Source: Paraconiothyrium sp. Pb-2020
Taxonomy: Eukaryota; Ascomycota; Dothideomycetes; Pleosporales; Didymosphaeriaceae
NCBI GenBank assembly: GCA_022419385.1
Contig: JAJUBI010000001.1
Span: 1,984,001-2,048,000 of the forward strand
Length of the DNA stretch: 64,000 nt
Reading direction: 5' to 3'
The position numbers and the translations under genes were made by a program. Under the pieces are notes generated by a model, which ran no database searches, was not told the origin of the DNA, and was given only the letters and a program-made list of their open reading frames with translations. This document shows, one piece after another, positions 1-11,308 of the stretch; within the stretch, counting starts at the first letter, position 1; each line of letters opens with the position of its first letter.

Positions 1-1888
1 ACTCCAGCTGCTTGAGCATGCTTGATCGCCTCCACAGTCTGAGGCATGACGGAATCATCAGCTGCCACGACCAAGACCACAATATCGGTGACATGTGCCC
101 CTCTAGCACGCATTGTCTCGAAGGCTGAGTGACCAGGTGTGTCCAGGAACGTGATCTTCTTCCCAGAGGACAATGGCACGCTAAAGGCGCCAATGTGCTG
201 CGTGATACCACCATGTTCGCCAGCGGCAACACTCGTCGACCGTAGATAATCCAGAATAGTTGTTTTGCCGTGATCGACGTGGCCCATGATGGTGACAACC
301 GGGGGTCGAGCAGGAAGGTTGGCATAGTCTTCTGGAGATAGCGTGGGAGCTGGTTGGAGATCTCCGTCATCTTCCTCCGCTTGCACAATAGGCTCAAAGT
401 TGTATTCTTGGGCCACAAGGCCTGCATGCTCAGCATTCAAAATATGGTCTGACTGCACCTCTTCAAAACCAAGCTCTTCTAATTTTGCCACAAACTCTTC
501 CAGGCGTATCTTCAGGAGAGTAGCAAGATTAGCAACACTAACGTACTCCGGAAGATGAACAGGCACAGGACCCTTTGTCTCTTGTATTTTCTTCTTGGCT
601 TCTTGTCGCATTCGCTTGCGTTCCGCCTTGTTCATATATTTATCGTCTTCGTCAAAGTCTTCCTCGCGCATGACACGACGGCCTCTCCCGTAATCTCCTG
701 TTTTGCGACGCTCTGGCTCTTCATACCGGTTGCGTGACTCGACCGGCTCCTCATCGTCATCCCGAAATCGTCGGCTCCTCCTGTCATCGCGCCGCCTCTC
801 TTCGACAGGCTCAGATGTAACCTGTTCGTTTTCGAACTTGGACCCGTGCCTTCGGGCGAAGTCTGCCGCCGCATCACTGAGGTTTCCCGAATGTCTTGAG
901 GATTCTGGCCGCGGAGAACGAGCGGGCACCTGCTGACGGAGAATCGGCTTGTCTGGACAGCCGAAACTATCGTGCGTCTGACTTCCACAATGCATACAAG
1001 TCCTCTGAACGTTGGCCTCCCGTGACAATGGAGCGCGCGGTCGCGATTGTCCCAATTTGGAATTGCTACCCAATAGCTCCTCCAGTTCTGCTTGACTCAT
1101 TTTCGGAGGCCGTGGCCTTGGCTGTTGAGCCGGCTGTGACATGTTTCCACCTGCGGGAGGTCTGCCAAACGTCTGAGAGTCAGTTCTCCTACGCAATTGT
1201 TCGGTTCCAAATGCTGGCGTTTCTACAGATGGTGCAACCCGCGAGTCCATGTTGACATTATAACGAGTGTTCTGAAAACCTTGAGCAGTGGATCTCCCAG
1301 TGCTTCGAGTGGAATGATGCGATGGCGAGTTTCGCGTGTCGTTCTGGCTACGTGCCGGTCCGTTGGGCATAGCGCTTCGATATGGCGGTCTCTGTCCCAT
1401 CGGCTGTCGTGATTGCTGATGCGGTGCCGGGGCCACAGACTGTCTCTGCTGATATTGCCATCGTGGCGGCGGCATGGATGACTGGAAGGGAACTCTCCCG
1501 TTATCTCGCCCCGGCGTATGATTTATTCGCATCCGATTCGGAGGAGGCGTGGGCGGAGGCGGCGGAGGCGGTGCTGGAGCTCTTGCTCGAAGTAACTGTT
1601 GCATCCTCTCTGCTTGTGTCAACATCCGCTTTGGTTCTGGAGCCGGAGCTGCCTCTTCTTTGTAGAGCGTCCCTTCTGCATAATGTGGCGCTCTGCTCGA
1701 AGAGTTGAGGTATCGTCGCTGAGAAAGTGCTAGTGATGCAGAACGAGCATCCGCTACGGCGAGTTGACGAGTGGCGCAAAATATGCAGATGTCGCGAGTC
1801 GACGAGACCTAGTCTGGTCTCAGCACGATTCAATTGAGTAGTTGATGACAGTATGAACACCTACCCGAAGCACACGCGATTTCCGCAT
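1..1888 (-). CDS. Mitochondrial translation initiation factor IF-2, N-terminal part (cut by window edge)
   Basis: This GTPase brings initiator tRNA to the small mitochondrial ribosomal subunit. About 610 residues are visible and the 3' end lies left of base 1. Exon 1 is 1865-1888 (eight codons, MRKSRVLR) and exon 2 is 1-1808. The 56-nt intron at 1809-1864 has donor GTAGGT and acceptor CTAG and joins in phase. The spliced N terminus is rich in Arg and Ser, as in a mitochondrial presequence. A long Pro/Gln/Arg-rich region follows, then a CCHC zinc knuckle (residues about 279-292), an acidic-basic linker, an IF2_N-like helical segment, and the G domain. G1 is GHVDHGKT (about 517-524, bases 261-284) and G3 is DTPGH (bases 129-143), followed by the switch II sequence FETMRARG. 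The family call is secure. The eight-codon first exon is inferred from splice signals and phase. Confidence 0.9.
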
Positions 1889-2291
1889 GGCTGATGATGT
1901 GTTGATGTGATGGTAGTCCGGGATTCGAAAAAGTCCCAGAGTTGGGGGCATGATTCTGTACCGGCCTCGTGGGTTAGCGCGATCCGCTCGCGGCCCCACT
2001 TAGACACACTTTGTACGCATTCGGATTGGCTCTCTATCATCACCTGTTCTTCCAACCTCAGCGACATGAAGCATGGAACTACTGTAACTCTTTGACGGCA
2101 TATCAAGAATTCAATAGGCATCATGCATGACCTAGTATGTCGAAGGTGTGATCGTCTCAGTGTTCTGCCCGGGTCTAATGTCGCGTGGGGGTATCAATCA
2201 ATGTCTTTATCTTCAGCTCTCCTGCCTCTGTATTACACATTTGGGGAAACAGCACGCTTGTCAAATCACCCAATCTCCATGCCCAGTCATA
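1889..2291. promoter_or_regulatory. Upstream region of the IF-2 gene and 3' flank of its neighbour
   Basis: This 403-base gap lies between two minus-strand genes. It should hold the IF-2 promoter and the terminator of the membrane-protein gene. I see no convincing coding sequence or strong TATA box. Confidence 0.4.
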
Positions 2292-2696
2292 TTAACTGTC
2301 CTTTTCGTGTGCCTGCTCAAACAGAAACTCCTCCTGCTGCATACGCCGGTCCCTTGCGGCTGACCATCGCAGATACCGCTGGTAGATGCCGCGCTTTTGG
2401 AAGACGTACTTGATCCACAAGAGTAGGACGTATAGGCAAAAAAGGTTGATGATGAGTAGCATGATGCTGGTGAAGATGATCACGCGCCCGTACCCTTTCA
2501 AGCCGTGATTCTGACCGGCAATGTAAGGAAAGCCGATGGATGCGATCAAGGCTTGCCTTACTACTGGATCTTGTTCTTTCAGGGCTCTTTCGATAACATC
2601 GAGAACGTATTTCCGCGTTGGGTCGGACAGCAATGGGGCCTGGGTTTGGGAGAGTGCGCCAACGAGAAAATAGGCGAGCGGTATGAGCGAGCGCAT
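2292..2696 (-). CDS. Small membrane protein, unrecognised
   Basis: From the first ATG at 2696 this gives 134 aa. The N terminus (MRSLIPLAYFLVGALSQ) looks like a signal peptide or anchor. A lumenal-looking helical segment follows, then one strong membrane helix around residues 82-106 and a charged C-terminal tail rich in Arg, Gln and Glu. I do not recognise the family. Just upstream, 2698-2746 is a textbook 49-nt intron on this strand, with donor GTACGT, a CTAACG branch site and an AG acceptor one base before the ATG. Upstream sequence stays open in the compatible phase for about 100 codons. So the protein either starts here with an intron in the 5' UTR, or is longer, with this hydrophobic stretch internal. 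Confidence 0.65.
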   Translation of the reverse strand: MRSLIPLAYFLVGALSQTQAPLLSDPTRKYVLDVIERALKEQDPVVRQALIASIGFPYIAGQNHGLKGYGRVIIFTSIMLLIINLFCLYVLLLWIKYVFQKRGIYQRYLRWSAARDRRMQQEEFLFEQAHEKDS

Positions 2697-4138
2697 GCTC
2701 CCCAAAACGTTAGTGTTCGACACGATTCAATTGCGTTTGAACGTACCTGACGGCGAGCAGAGTGCGATGAGCCAGATCGCTTGGGCCACGACGTTGCTGC
2801 AGAATCCCGTCGCGATTGGAGAGGGTGCAGGTGGCCGTGCTTGTGAGTGGTGGCGTAGATTGGGTTCCTAGAAGCCACTTCGCGGAGAGCGCTCGAAGCA
2901 GTTGTCCTATGGGGCGATCGGGCAGCGTGCATAGGAGGATGTGAGGCTTTTGCCAGACGTTGAGATAGCACGCGGTGTTCTCTGCCGAACCATTGCAGAT
3001 GACGTTGCTGTCTTGTATGTGACAGCAGGAGCGTCTGCCTGGCTCGATTCTAGGAAAGAAAGATGCTCACTTTGTGCATCTGCCTTCGCCTACTAAACCA
3101 TGTAGACCCCCAATGGCATCAACTCATCCGCTCGTAAGCTACCCCAGCGATACCAGCCAGCGACTGTCTGTGCAAACACGGGTTGCAGGCAGAGAGCAGG
3201 GGCACGCACCAGCTCGTAAGGCAGGCGAATGGTGTAGCGCCCGTTTAGGCCATTCGATAGCGCGGTGCCGCGGTCCCTGACTTGCCTTTATGGGGTTACA
3301 AGATGGATCTGCGAGGTGAACCGCGCCAGGGGCAAGTCATGCTGCACACGCGGAGGCGTGCGTTTCATCGTGTTGCACGACGCTCAAGCAGGACGAAGCC
3401 TCTCGCGGTAGCTGCAGTGGTGCTGCTGGTTTTTGCAGCAATCAGGGCGCGGCCCGAGGATGAGTCCGCTGTCTTGCTGTGGTGCCCTTGAGTCGTGGCC
3501 ACCACCACGTGTGAAGCCTTGCAGTAAGGAGCATCCTTGCCGGCGCAGCATCCGGCCCTGCTGGTGGCTATAGCAGAGCAGCAAAGTCTGAAATCCATCA
3601 AGGGCGCCATAATCGACGCGCGCTGTCGCGTCGGCAACCCTGCCAACTCATCTCGTCGTGCCCTCTTGCATTCGTCCTGCACAGCTGCCGGCTCGCTGCA
3701 TCTCGCCGTTGCCGTGCCCGCGCCAATTCACCCCCCTGAAGGCACGCCAAACACCCGCGACGACGCTACCTGCACAAGAGCGACTGACCCGCAATCGTGC
3801 GTCTTGTGGGTGCCGTCTCACGCCCCGCCGTCTGCTCGAAGCTACATCTCGCGCCCGAAGCCCAGCAGCGCTGGCCTGTCAATCCGAGTGCGATTGCCTT
3901 CGACGAGAGCGGCCGTGACGGTGCGGCTACCCGCTATTGAACCTGCACCTCTCCGCTGCGCATCGAGCGCCCTGCAACGCGATACGGCCCAGCTTCTTGG
4001 ATACTTGGGACATTGTGTATGCGAATTGCCTTTTTCGAGCTCCTGTTTCCCGTGTTGCCGAGTCGGAGTATGCGAGAAGGCGGACGCGCAACACCGATAC
4101 TATACAACTCCGGACCCCAGAGCTAGGGCGCAGCGGCC
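2697..4138. promoter_or_regulatory. Divergent upstream region with possible hidden 5' exons on the minus strand
   Basis: This region separates the minus-strand membrane-protein gene from the plus-strand Sec7 gene. The minus strand at about 2747-3060 is open in phase with the downstream exon and is preceded by a pyrimidine-rich TTTCCTAG acceptor. A second open block at about 3110-3290 also reads like protein. No single start or full splice chain can be fixed by eye. The part near 4138 is probably 5' UTR and promoter of the Sec7 gene, whose ATG sits in a good GCCATGG context. Confidence 0.4.
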
Positions 4139-7100
4139 ATGGCAAACTTCAGCACCAGAGACAGGGCGAGGGACGACTTACGGCCGTCCACTCCTCCGGG
4201 TCCGTCGAGGACACATGGCACAGGTGCTGGTATGCGCGCGCTGGATACTCGCCTCAAGCAATCCGAGACCTTCTTTGACGACGAGACCCCGGTAGACAAC
4301 AGGCGTAGCGGGGCGAGCCAGCATGATGCGTTGAGGGACTCGCACGACCTGTCCTTTGCCGACCGTACGCGCGATTCTGTCGTCGATAACATGCTACTAT
4401 CGCTCGACCAGCTCCCCCTGTCCTCCTACCCAGCAGCGCTGTACTCCACGAGCAATCTTGACGACGACCAGCTATTCTTCACAGACAATTCATACGCGCC
4501 GCCGAAAGCCCCTCGCCTTCGCGGTCACACTTACGCCTCATCGCATTCTTCTGATTACGACCTGCATGCCGATGATTCGACGTCTCGGTTCGCCCCCCAC
4601 CACGCACGCGGTCGGAGAAGTAATAGTAGTAACAATATCCCTAATGCAATGAGCCGGCGAGAGAGTCTCAGAGGGGCCTGGTCAGAGTCCCGGCAACCCA
4701 ACGAACAAGTACAACAGGCGGGACACATGAGAGGGGGGAAGAAAGGCAGCAAGAGCAGTGCCGCTTCGAGCGTCGATTTTGGGAAGGCAACTATGGGATC
4801 TCAACGTGTAGGCCTTGGGCGTCGTTCTATCAGTTTTGATCACGGGAACTTGGGTTCAAAGGCACTGTCAGTGAGGACAGAGTCCACCATCCGCGACAGA
4901 AGCCGACCGACGTATTCTAGTTATCAACCAGATTACGAAGCAGCACCGCAACCGACGATTCCTGCTGGGCCCAGAAGAGCTCACGAACCACAATCGCCCG
5001 TGATATATCCGGCACAACCTGCGTTTGCACCGGCCCAGGCTCCTGTGCCTCGGCGGAAGAATAGCGTTCGGTCGGCCGCGAGCTACAGAACGCTTCGCAA
5101 AAACAAGAGCCACCAGGAGCCAAACATGCGGCTCCAGGCTCAGGAATTCGTCAATGCTGCCAACTTGAGGGATCTCCCACCGATCCCGACGTACCACGAC
5201 CCACCCGCACCCTCGCCAAACGTGGCTACACGGAAGCACACGGTCGTGCCTCTTGCTGCCGTTCCCGCGCCGAAAGAGAAACCAGGCTTCTTCCGCCGAG
5301 TTTTTGGCAGCGCATTGCCAAAGTCGGTGCCTCAACTCTCCAACTCCTCCACTAATTCCAATGCTTCGTACGTGACCGCGTCGCCAGCGTCGTCAACCAA
5401 TAGGCCGAATGATATCGACTCGACAAACTCCAACGGTCGGCCTCGCACCACACCACACGGGTCAAATCACATTGCATCACAGTTGAAATCACCTCCGTCG
5501 AGGCCACCACAGACAGCAAGCTCGGTACAAACGCCGACCACCCAGCCGTTACAGCCTACGCTAGCGAAGAAACACTCGTCTTTCTTCAGACGGAGGAAGA
5601 AGTCGGTGACCGAACCACCCCCAGAACAGCCTCCAATGCCGGCCCAATTTCAAACTCCAATGCAAACTCCACAGAAGTTCGATGATATCCAGCCCCAGCC
5701 AAGCCCTGGCATTAGCAGCCTGCGCAAGGTTATGAACCCGTATCTAGGTGATGTTCAAAGTCCAGGCAAGCAGTATCAAAACAGTCGACAAATCTCACCC
5801 GAGCCCGTTGATAAGGTAGAAGCAGAGCGCACGAATGGTTTCTCGCCCGGATACAAACCGCATAAGGATGCGACTGTGCGAAGTGTTAAACCAGGATCAC
5901 GCGATACCAACCCCTCACCGCCATCATCGCGCCAGGAACAGTACAAAGAGCAACTTATGGCAGAGCATGCAGCGAGTACAAGCAGTCCGAAGCTCAGACT
6001 GAAATTGAAAAACCGTAAGCCAAACGTCGCCACCACCCAGGAAGATACCTTCCTTGCAGACAGCAGCAGCTGCAACGATGACCGGAGCGGTCGTGCAACA
6101 CCATCAGACGAGCTCGGCGCGTCTGGCGATGCGGATGAAACGCCGAGGCCTGCGGGCAGCCCCACTGCAGCCGGATTCCCACTCCCACCCAATGCAGGGG
6201 GGAAGAAGACGGGCGGTGAGAAGAAGCGCAACAAGCTATCCAAACCCGAGGCAGACCATGTCAATGCGCCGGCGTTGTCCCAGTCTCGGTCCACGTCCGA
6301 GGCCGAGGTGGAAGAGGATGGGTGGATCTTCACAGCCGCCGGTAAGCAGAAGAAGCAGGCGCCCATGCGAAAGAAGAGCACAGCTGGGTCACGGCGTGTG
6401 TGGCTTGAGCCCACGTCGTCGGAAGAGAAGTTGGCTGGTGATGAGGAGACAGAAGACCTGACGCTTCCTCTGGAAGGTGCACGCGCGGCACAGAAACCGT
6501 TTGAGAAGGAACTGCCTGCCCCTCCGCCAGATCGCGCACCAGCAGAGGACCCCGCTCAACCGAACGCAAGTCTCCCTACGTTGCAAGTACAGACGCAAGA
6601 TTCCGAAACCATGCCCGCCATCATCGAGCACCGTGTGCATGATGCCGAGCCCAGTGACGCAGACCGAGACCGCGCCTTCCATATCTTCAACGGCGACGAC
6701 CCATCCGTGCAAAAGGGCACAGCAGCTGCCGATCTCGGCGATGTCACTGCATCGAGCATGCGAACGCGGAAGGCGTTCATGGCGCTGTTCGACTGGACAG
6801 GCTTCAACATCCTTGCCGCCATGCGAGATCTCTGCGGCATGGTAGTGTTGAAAGCAGAAACCCAGCAGATCGATCGAATTCTCATGAGTCTGTCGGAGCG
6901 CTGGTGCGAATGCAACCCTAGCCACGGCTTCAAGGCAATCGGTGAGTGGCACGTCCCTTAAGAAGAGCTTGTTGCTAAAGTGCTCCAGATGTCGTCCATA
7001 CTATATGTTACTCGATCCTCCTGCTCAACACTGATCTCCACGTCGCTGACATTGAGTCACGAATGACGCGGAGTCAATTCGTTAAGAACACACTGCCCAC

Positions 7101-9046
7101 CGTCGTCCGCGTCTGCAAAGATGCGCTCAAAGACGCAAACGAAGAAACCCTCCGACCTCAGTCAACCCAATTCAGGAGAGGATCTCTGCCGTGGAATAAC
7201 CCTTGGAATAATGACAGGTCCGAACCCAGCTCTCCGGTTGCCGAAAATGCCGCTTTTCCTGCAGAGGCTGCTGAGGAGCCCATAGAAAACAGGAGGGCTC
7301 GAAGCCGTCTCTCACTTCGACCTCCACATCGCAGTGGCTCAGAAGGCATACTGATCGATTCTGGTGTTTCCGAGGGTAACCTTTTGGTCGGCTCTCAGTA
7401 CAATGGGCCAATGAAGGGGTGGGAGTTGCATCTTGAAACTGTGCTCAAGGAATTCTACGACTCCATTCGCAAGCAACGGTTACCTTTGCACGGAGCCTCA
7501 GCGCTGCAGGTCCACGAGCAACCATCATCAAACAACCTTTCGGTTAGCAGCATGCTTCGCCGCACACCTAGTGTTCTAAGCAAAGCACCATCCGACAACA
7601 TGAGCTACCGTGGACGATCTCAAACCGATTTCCGCAGCATGGGGAAGAGCTGGAACTCCAAGACCCGCTCGCGTCCACGCCTATATCCAACATCAACTGT
7701 TGCTTCTAGCCGCACTAGCCTGGACGACCAATCCGTTTGGAGTCCGGCCGGCTCAAGTACATGGAGCAGGTATTCGTACGGGAAAACTCAGACATCCATG
7801 TCAATGGAATCGCTTGGCTCCCACTTTGCGCACGGCGACTACCAGCAAGCTATTGGATTTGCCAATGCACTCTCTCAAGCGATAATTCGCGAGGAAGGGA
7901 TGACCATTGCAAGTGATGAAGAATTCACTCGCGTCGCCCCGCTTCTTGAGGACGAGACCCTTGAACTCACCGGTGCACCGTGGGCTAAAGAGGGTATCTT
8001 GAAGCACAAGCACCACCTCGAAGCATTGGACAAGAAGGCAAAAGACAGAACATGGAACGAGTGCTTCGCTGTCATCGAAAAGGGCTATATGCGACTCTTT
8101 TCATTCAACATGAATGCAAAGTCGATGCGGCAAAAGAAGTCACGCCCATCTGCTGGTGGCGTTGTTGGCGGCGGCAATTGGATGGACAACGCTGAGGCAC
8201 TTGACAGCTTCCTTCTGCGACAAACCATCGCCAGCGCTCTTCCGCCGCCAGGCTACTCGAAATCCCGTCCACACGTCTGGGCTTTGTCTCTTCCGACCGG
8301 AGCTGTGCATCTGTTCCAGGTTGGCACACCTGATATTGTTCGAGAATTCGTGTCCACCGCCAATTACTGGTCAGCGAGACTTTCTAAAGAACCCCTGATG
8401 GGAGGTGTCAGCAACATCGAATATGGCTGGGGCGAAAATGTCATTAACACGGCTCTGATCCGTCCGGAGAGCAACGCTTCGACCCATGGCCACGTACCTC
8501 GTCCTAGCATGGCGAGTTCAATGCGCAGCTCCATGGACCATGCAACAGGAACAATCAAAGCGCGTCTACCAGGTGACAAGGTGGCACTCAACGATTGGAG
8601 CCCACCGACCTCGAGCATGATGGCCAGCAACCTGATGGAAGTGGATCAGCTCCGCGCCTTGACTAACTACGTCAAAAACATTGAGGACGAGCTAGCTCGC
8701 CACAATGAAATGAGGGCACCTATGCTCATTGCAGTAAGTCGTTCGTGAAATCTACTATTAATTTCGCTCACATGATCAGTTCTCACCTCGCCATCCCAAC
8801 GCCGCAAAGGCTATGGCCAACTGGGAACGCAAATCCTCTTATCTACTACGGGAGATCGTAAAGTTCCGCACGTACATCGACTCGCTCACAGCTGCACAAA
8901 CTCTAAAGAACAAGATATACGCGGAACGCGAAGCAAGCGAGGAACAGGTCGACGATGTACTCGACGATGCGAACAAGCCGTCGCCGGCTAAAGCTATCGA
9001 TGGTGCGAGCGAAGCCTTCCAAGCTTCTGAGCCCATCACCACCTGA
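4139..9046 (+). CDS. Sec7-PH domain ARF guanine nucleotide exchange factor (Syt1-like)
   Basis: Predicted to load GTP onto ARF small GTPases at Golgi or plasma membranes. There are three exons: 4139-6941, 6989-8733 and 8780-9046, giving 1604 aa. Introns are 6942-6988 (GTGAGT/CAG, 47 nt) and 8734-8779 (GTAAGT/CAG, 46 nt); both keep phase. Residues 1 to about 840 are low-complexity, rich in Ser, Pro, Arg and Gln. The Sec7 domain spans about 850-965, and intron 1 splits it. Joining the exons restores the signature YSILLLNTDLH. The catalytic glutamate fits E907 in AETQQIDRI. The PH domain lies at about 1268-1405, followed by a coiled segment at the C terminus. Order and domains match fungal Syt1-type exchange factors rather than the large Gea or Sec7 proteins. 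The start is the first ATG, in a strong context. Confidence 0.88.
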
Positions 9047-11308
9047 TATCTATCTCTTTCGTAACCTTCACATCATGTATTTACTGACGAACGAATTTTG
9101 ATCTCGATAGGGCTCACACCTCTCCGGCGTACTATGCGGCGTCTGAAGAAGCTTCATTCGTCAAGGCCGAGACTGCGGGAAAGAGAACGACCTAATTCGA
9201 CTGCTTGATCTTATACCCCTTGTAATTTCTATGTTCAGCTTCGTCCTCGGCCTGTCTACGACCGGCTCACTTATTGTTTCTATTTTCTCAGCATAGCGGG
9301 TCGCACGTTGCAATTGATAATCTGGTCCTACCGAAAGGAGGGAAACGATTGAATGTATTTTACGTCTTGAGTGTGGCTCAATTTATGCTAGCACGTTGTT
9401 CTACGTTCGAGTACAAGGATACGCTTAGCGGCATTTTGAAGGCGCCAGGGCGAATTGAGCTAGAAGGAGAAGACGCGATGTAAAGATATACACATGCTTT
9501 AACGAAAGATGACGTCCCGTCATACCTCATCCACGTACGATGGTTGTGCTTATCTTCGGCTTCAGGCTGCAGATCAAGCCCCGCTCCCACGTGGAACGGA
9601 AGGGTACGAATCTTCCTTGTTCGTCTGAGGTGAGACCATGCAGGAACGTGTGCCGCGTGAATGATGTTCAGCCTCCCAATAAGCAGAAACTGTTTCCTTG
9701 ACCGCCAAGTGATCAGTGTACTAGGCGGTCGCACTGCATGGACATGGTGGTCAGAGGTCACTGTGCGTGTGTTTATACACGGCATCCGCGAGAACATCGA
9801 GCGCATATCAAAGTAGAGTGATGGTGAGAGATACAATGCGGCAATCTAATCGGAGGATTCATGCTTGGAGTAGACACTGCACGGTCAGCTCCAAATAGAT
9901 AATCCCACGCCAAAGGCAACATCAGCATGCATTGAGGCTCAGACAAGTTCCCCAGCTTCCAACGACTACGCTTGCAATGGCATCGTGGCAGGGCTGGACA
10001 TGCGATGGAACACTGCCCATACCTAGCTGACCCTCAATGTACCTGATTGGCGCAGCATACAGCCCTGCGAGCCCTGCGAGCCCTGCAAGCCCTTATACAG
10101 CTCAGTGCAACGTGCCATGCAACGTCTCCGACATGAGGACAGCAAAAGCCTATCGATGTACGTAGCGCTCAGCAAATAAGGTGCGGTTTAGCATCTCGGT
10201 CTTGACCGTTCGCTAAGGGCCGCGACGCAAGCCACAAGAACCCATTGCAGCGGGCCTGGAACGTTTAGCTCGCGATGAAGACTGTCCATGTGTGCAGGCT
10301 AGCGGGTAAGGATATGAGAGAGAGGTATGCAGGGTTCCGGATAGGTCGAGGGTCGATGTCTAGGTTGCGCTTGAGAGACGCAAATACTGGAATGGTGCTT
10401 CCACCAAGGTGAAGTCGCTCACCGTGCCACACTCGGCCTGACCGCGAGTACGAGCTCGCACACGCGGTCACTCCCTCCGAGGAGGCTTGTTATGCACGAC
10501 AGCGCAGGTGGGGTTTTCCATGCCTGATTCGTTGGTACGCAAGGCTTTGCATGTTTGAAGCGGTAAGAAGATTGCATAGGGCATGGGACTAGGCCAGAGA
10601 GGGCCGGACCGTCGACGTGTGTCTGGTGAAAACGAGCGTGGGTCGACGATGGTCTGGGCAGTGGCTCTGCAAAACACAACGGGAACGGCAGGGTAGGGCC
10701 GTGGATGCGCGTGGGAGAGGCGGCTTGGGTTGTCGTGGCTCGAGTGAGGGCAAGGGTCTCTCGTGGCTTTGTTGCCGGGCAGCGAGTGCGTGTTGTGATG
10801 CTATATATGTACGCACGCAGGACACTTGAAGACGGTCTTGTGTGAAGGAACCTCGACACCACCCGCGCCTCCACCAGCCAACCGACGCAGCCCGACCCCA
10901 CGCGCCCTACCCCTTAGAGTCCATTCTTCTTGCGCGTCCCCTTCTCGCGGCGATCTTCATCCACGCTTCCTTTCCTGTCGGCAGCAGATCGTCCCGAAGC
11001 AGCTCGTCCGTCTTCGCGCGTGCATCCCTGTGGCAGCTCAGCGTGGTGGCCAATTGCGACCAGCCAGACCCCGACCCCGCCGTCTTATCCGCACACAGAC
11101 ATCGTCGAGCCACGCCGCCCGTCAGCCGCACGCTTGCACGGCTTCTCACTTCACCTCTCCTCTCCGTGCACCGTCGGCCTGTATACACACACACTAGAGC
11201 TGGCGCGCTACAACGACAGCTGCTCGCTGCTCGCCCTCTACATCCCGGCCTCCCCAGACGCGCCGCCTCACACCAGCCACAAACAGCGAGACCCCTACGA
11301 CCGCAACC
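9047..11308. other. Intergenic region between the Sec7 gene and the metacaspase
   Basis: The first 250 bases are probably 3' UTR of the Sec7 gene. The stretch just before 11309 is C-rich and open in several frames, as is common for a 5' UTR or leader. I find no gene I can support. A short 9-base tandem repeat lies at 10061-10092. Confidence 0.4.
10061..10092. repeat. Short tandem repeat, unit AGCCCTGCG
   Basis: Three consecutive 9-base units (AGCCCTGCG, AGCCCTGCG, AGCCCTGCA) are followed by a partial fourth. It is intergenic with no evident function. Confidence 0.8.

Noticed and set aside
1919..1940. GGATTCGAAA-like B-box, possible tRNA
   Set aside because: No matching A-box, acceptor stem or cloverleaf could be formed around it.
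3537..4295. 252-codon frame on the plus strand ahead of the Sec7 gene
   Set aside because: It starts with TTG, overlaps the Sec7 ATG in another frame and has random-looking composition. It is most likely 5' UTR.
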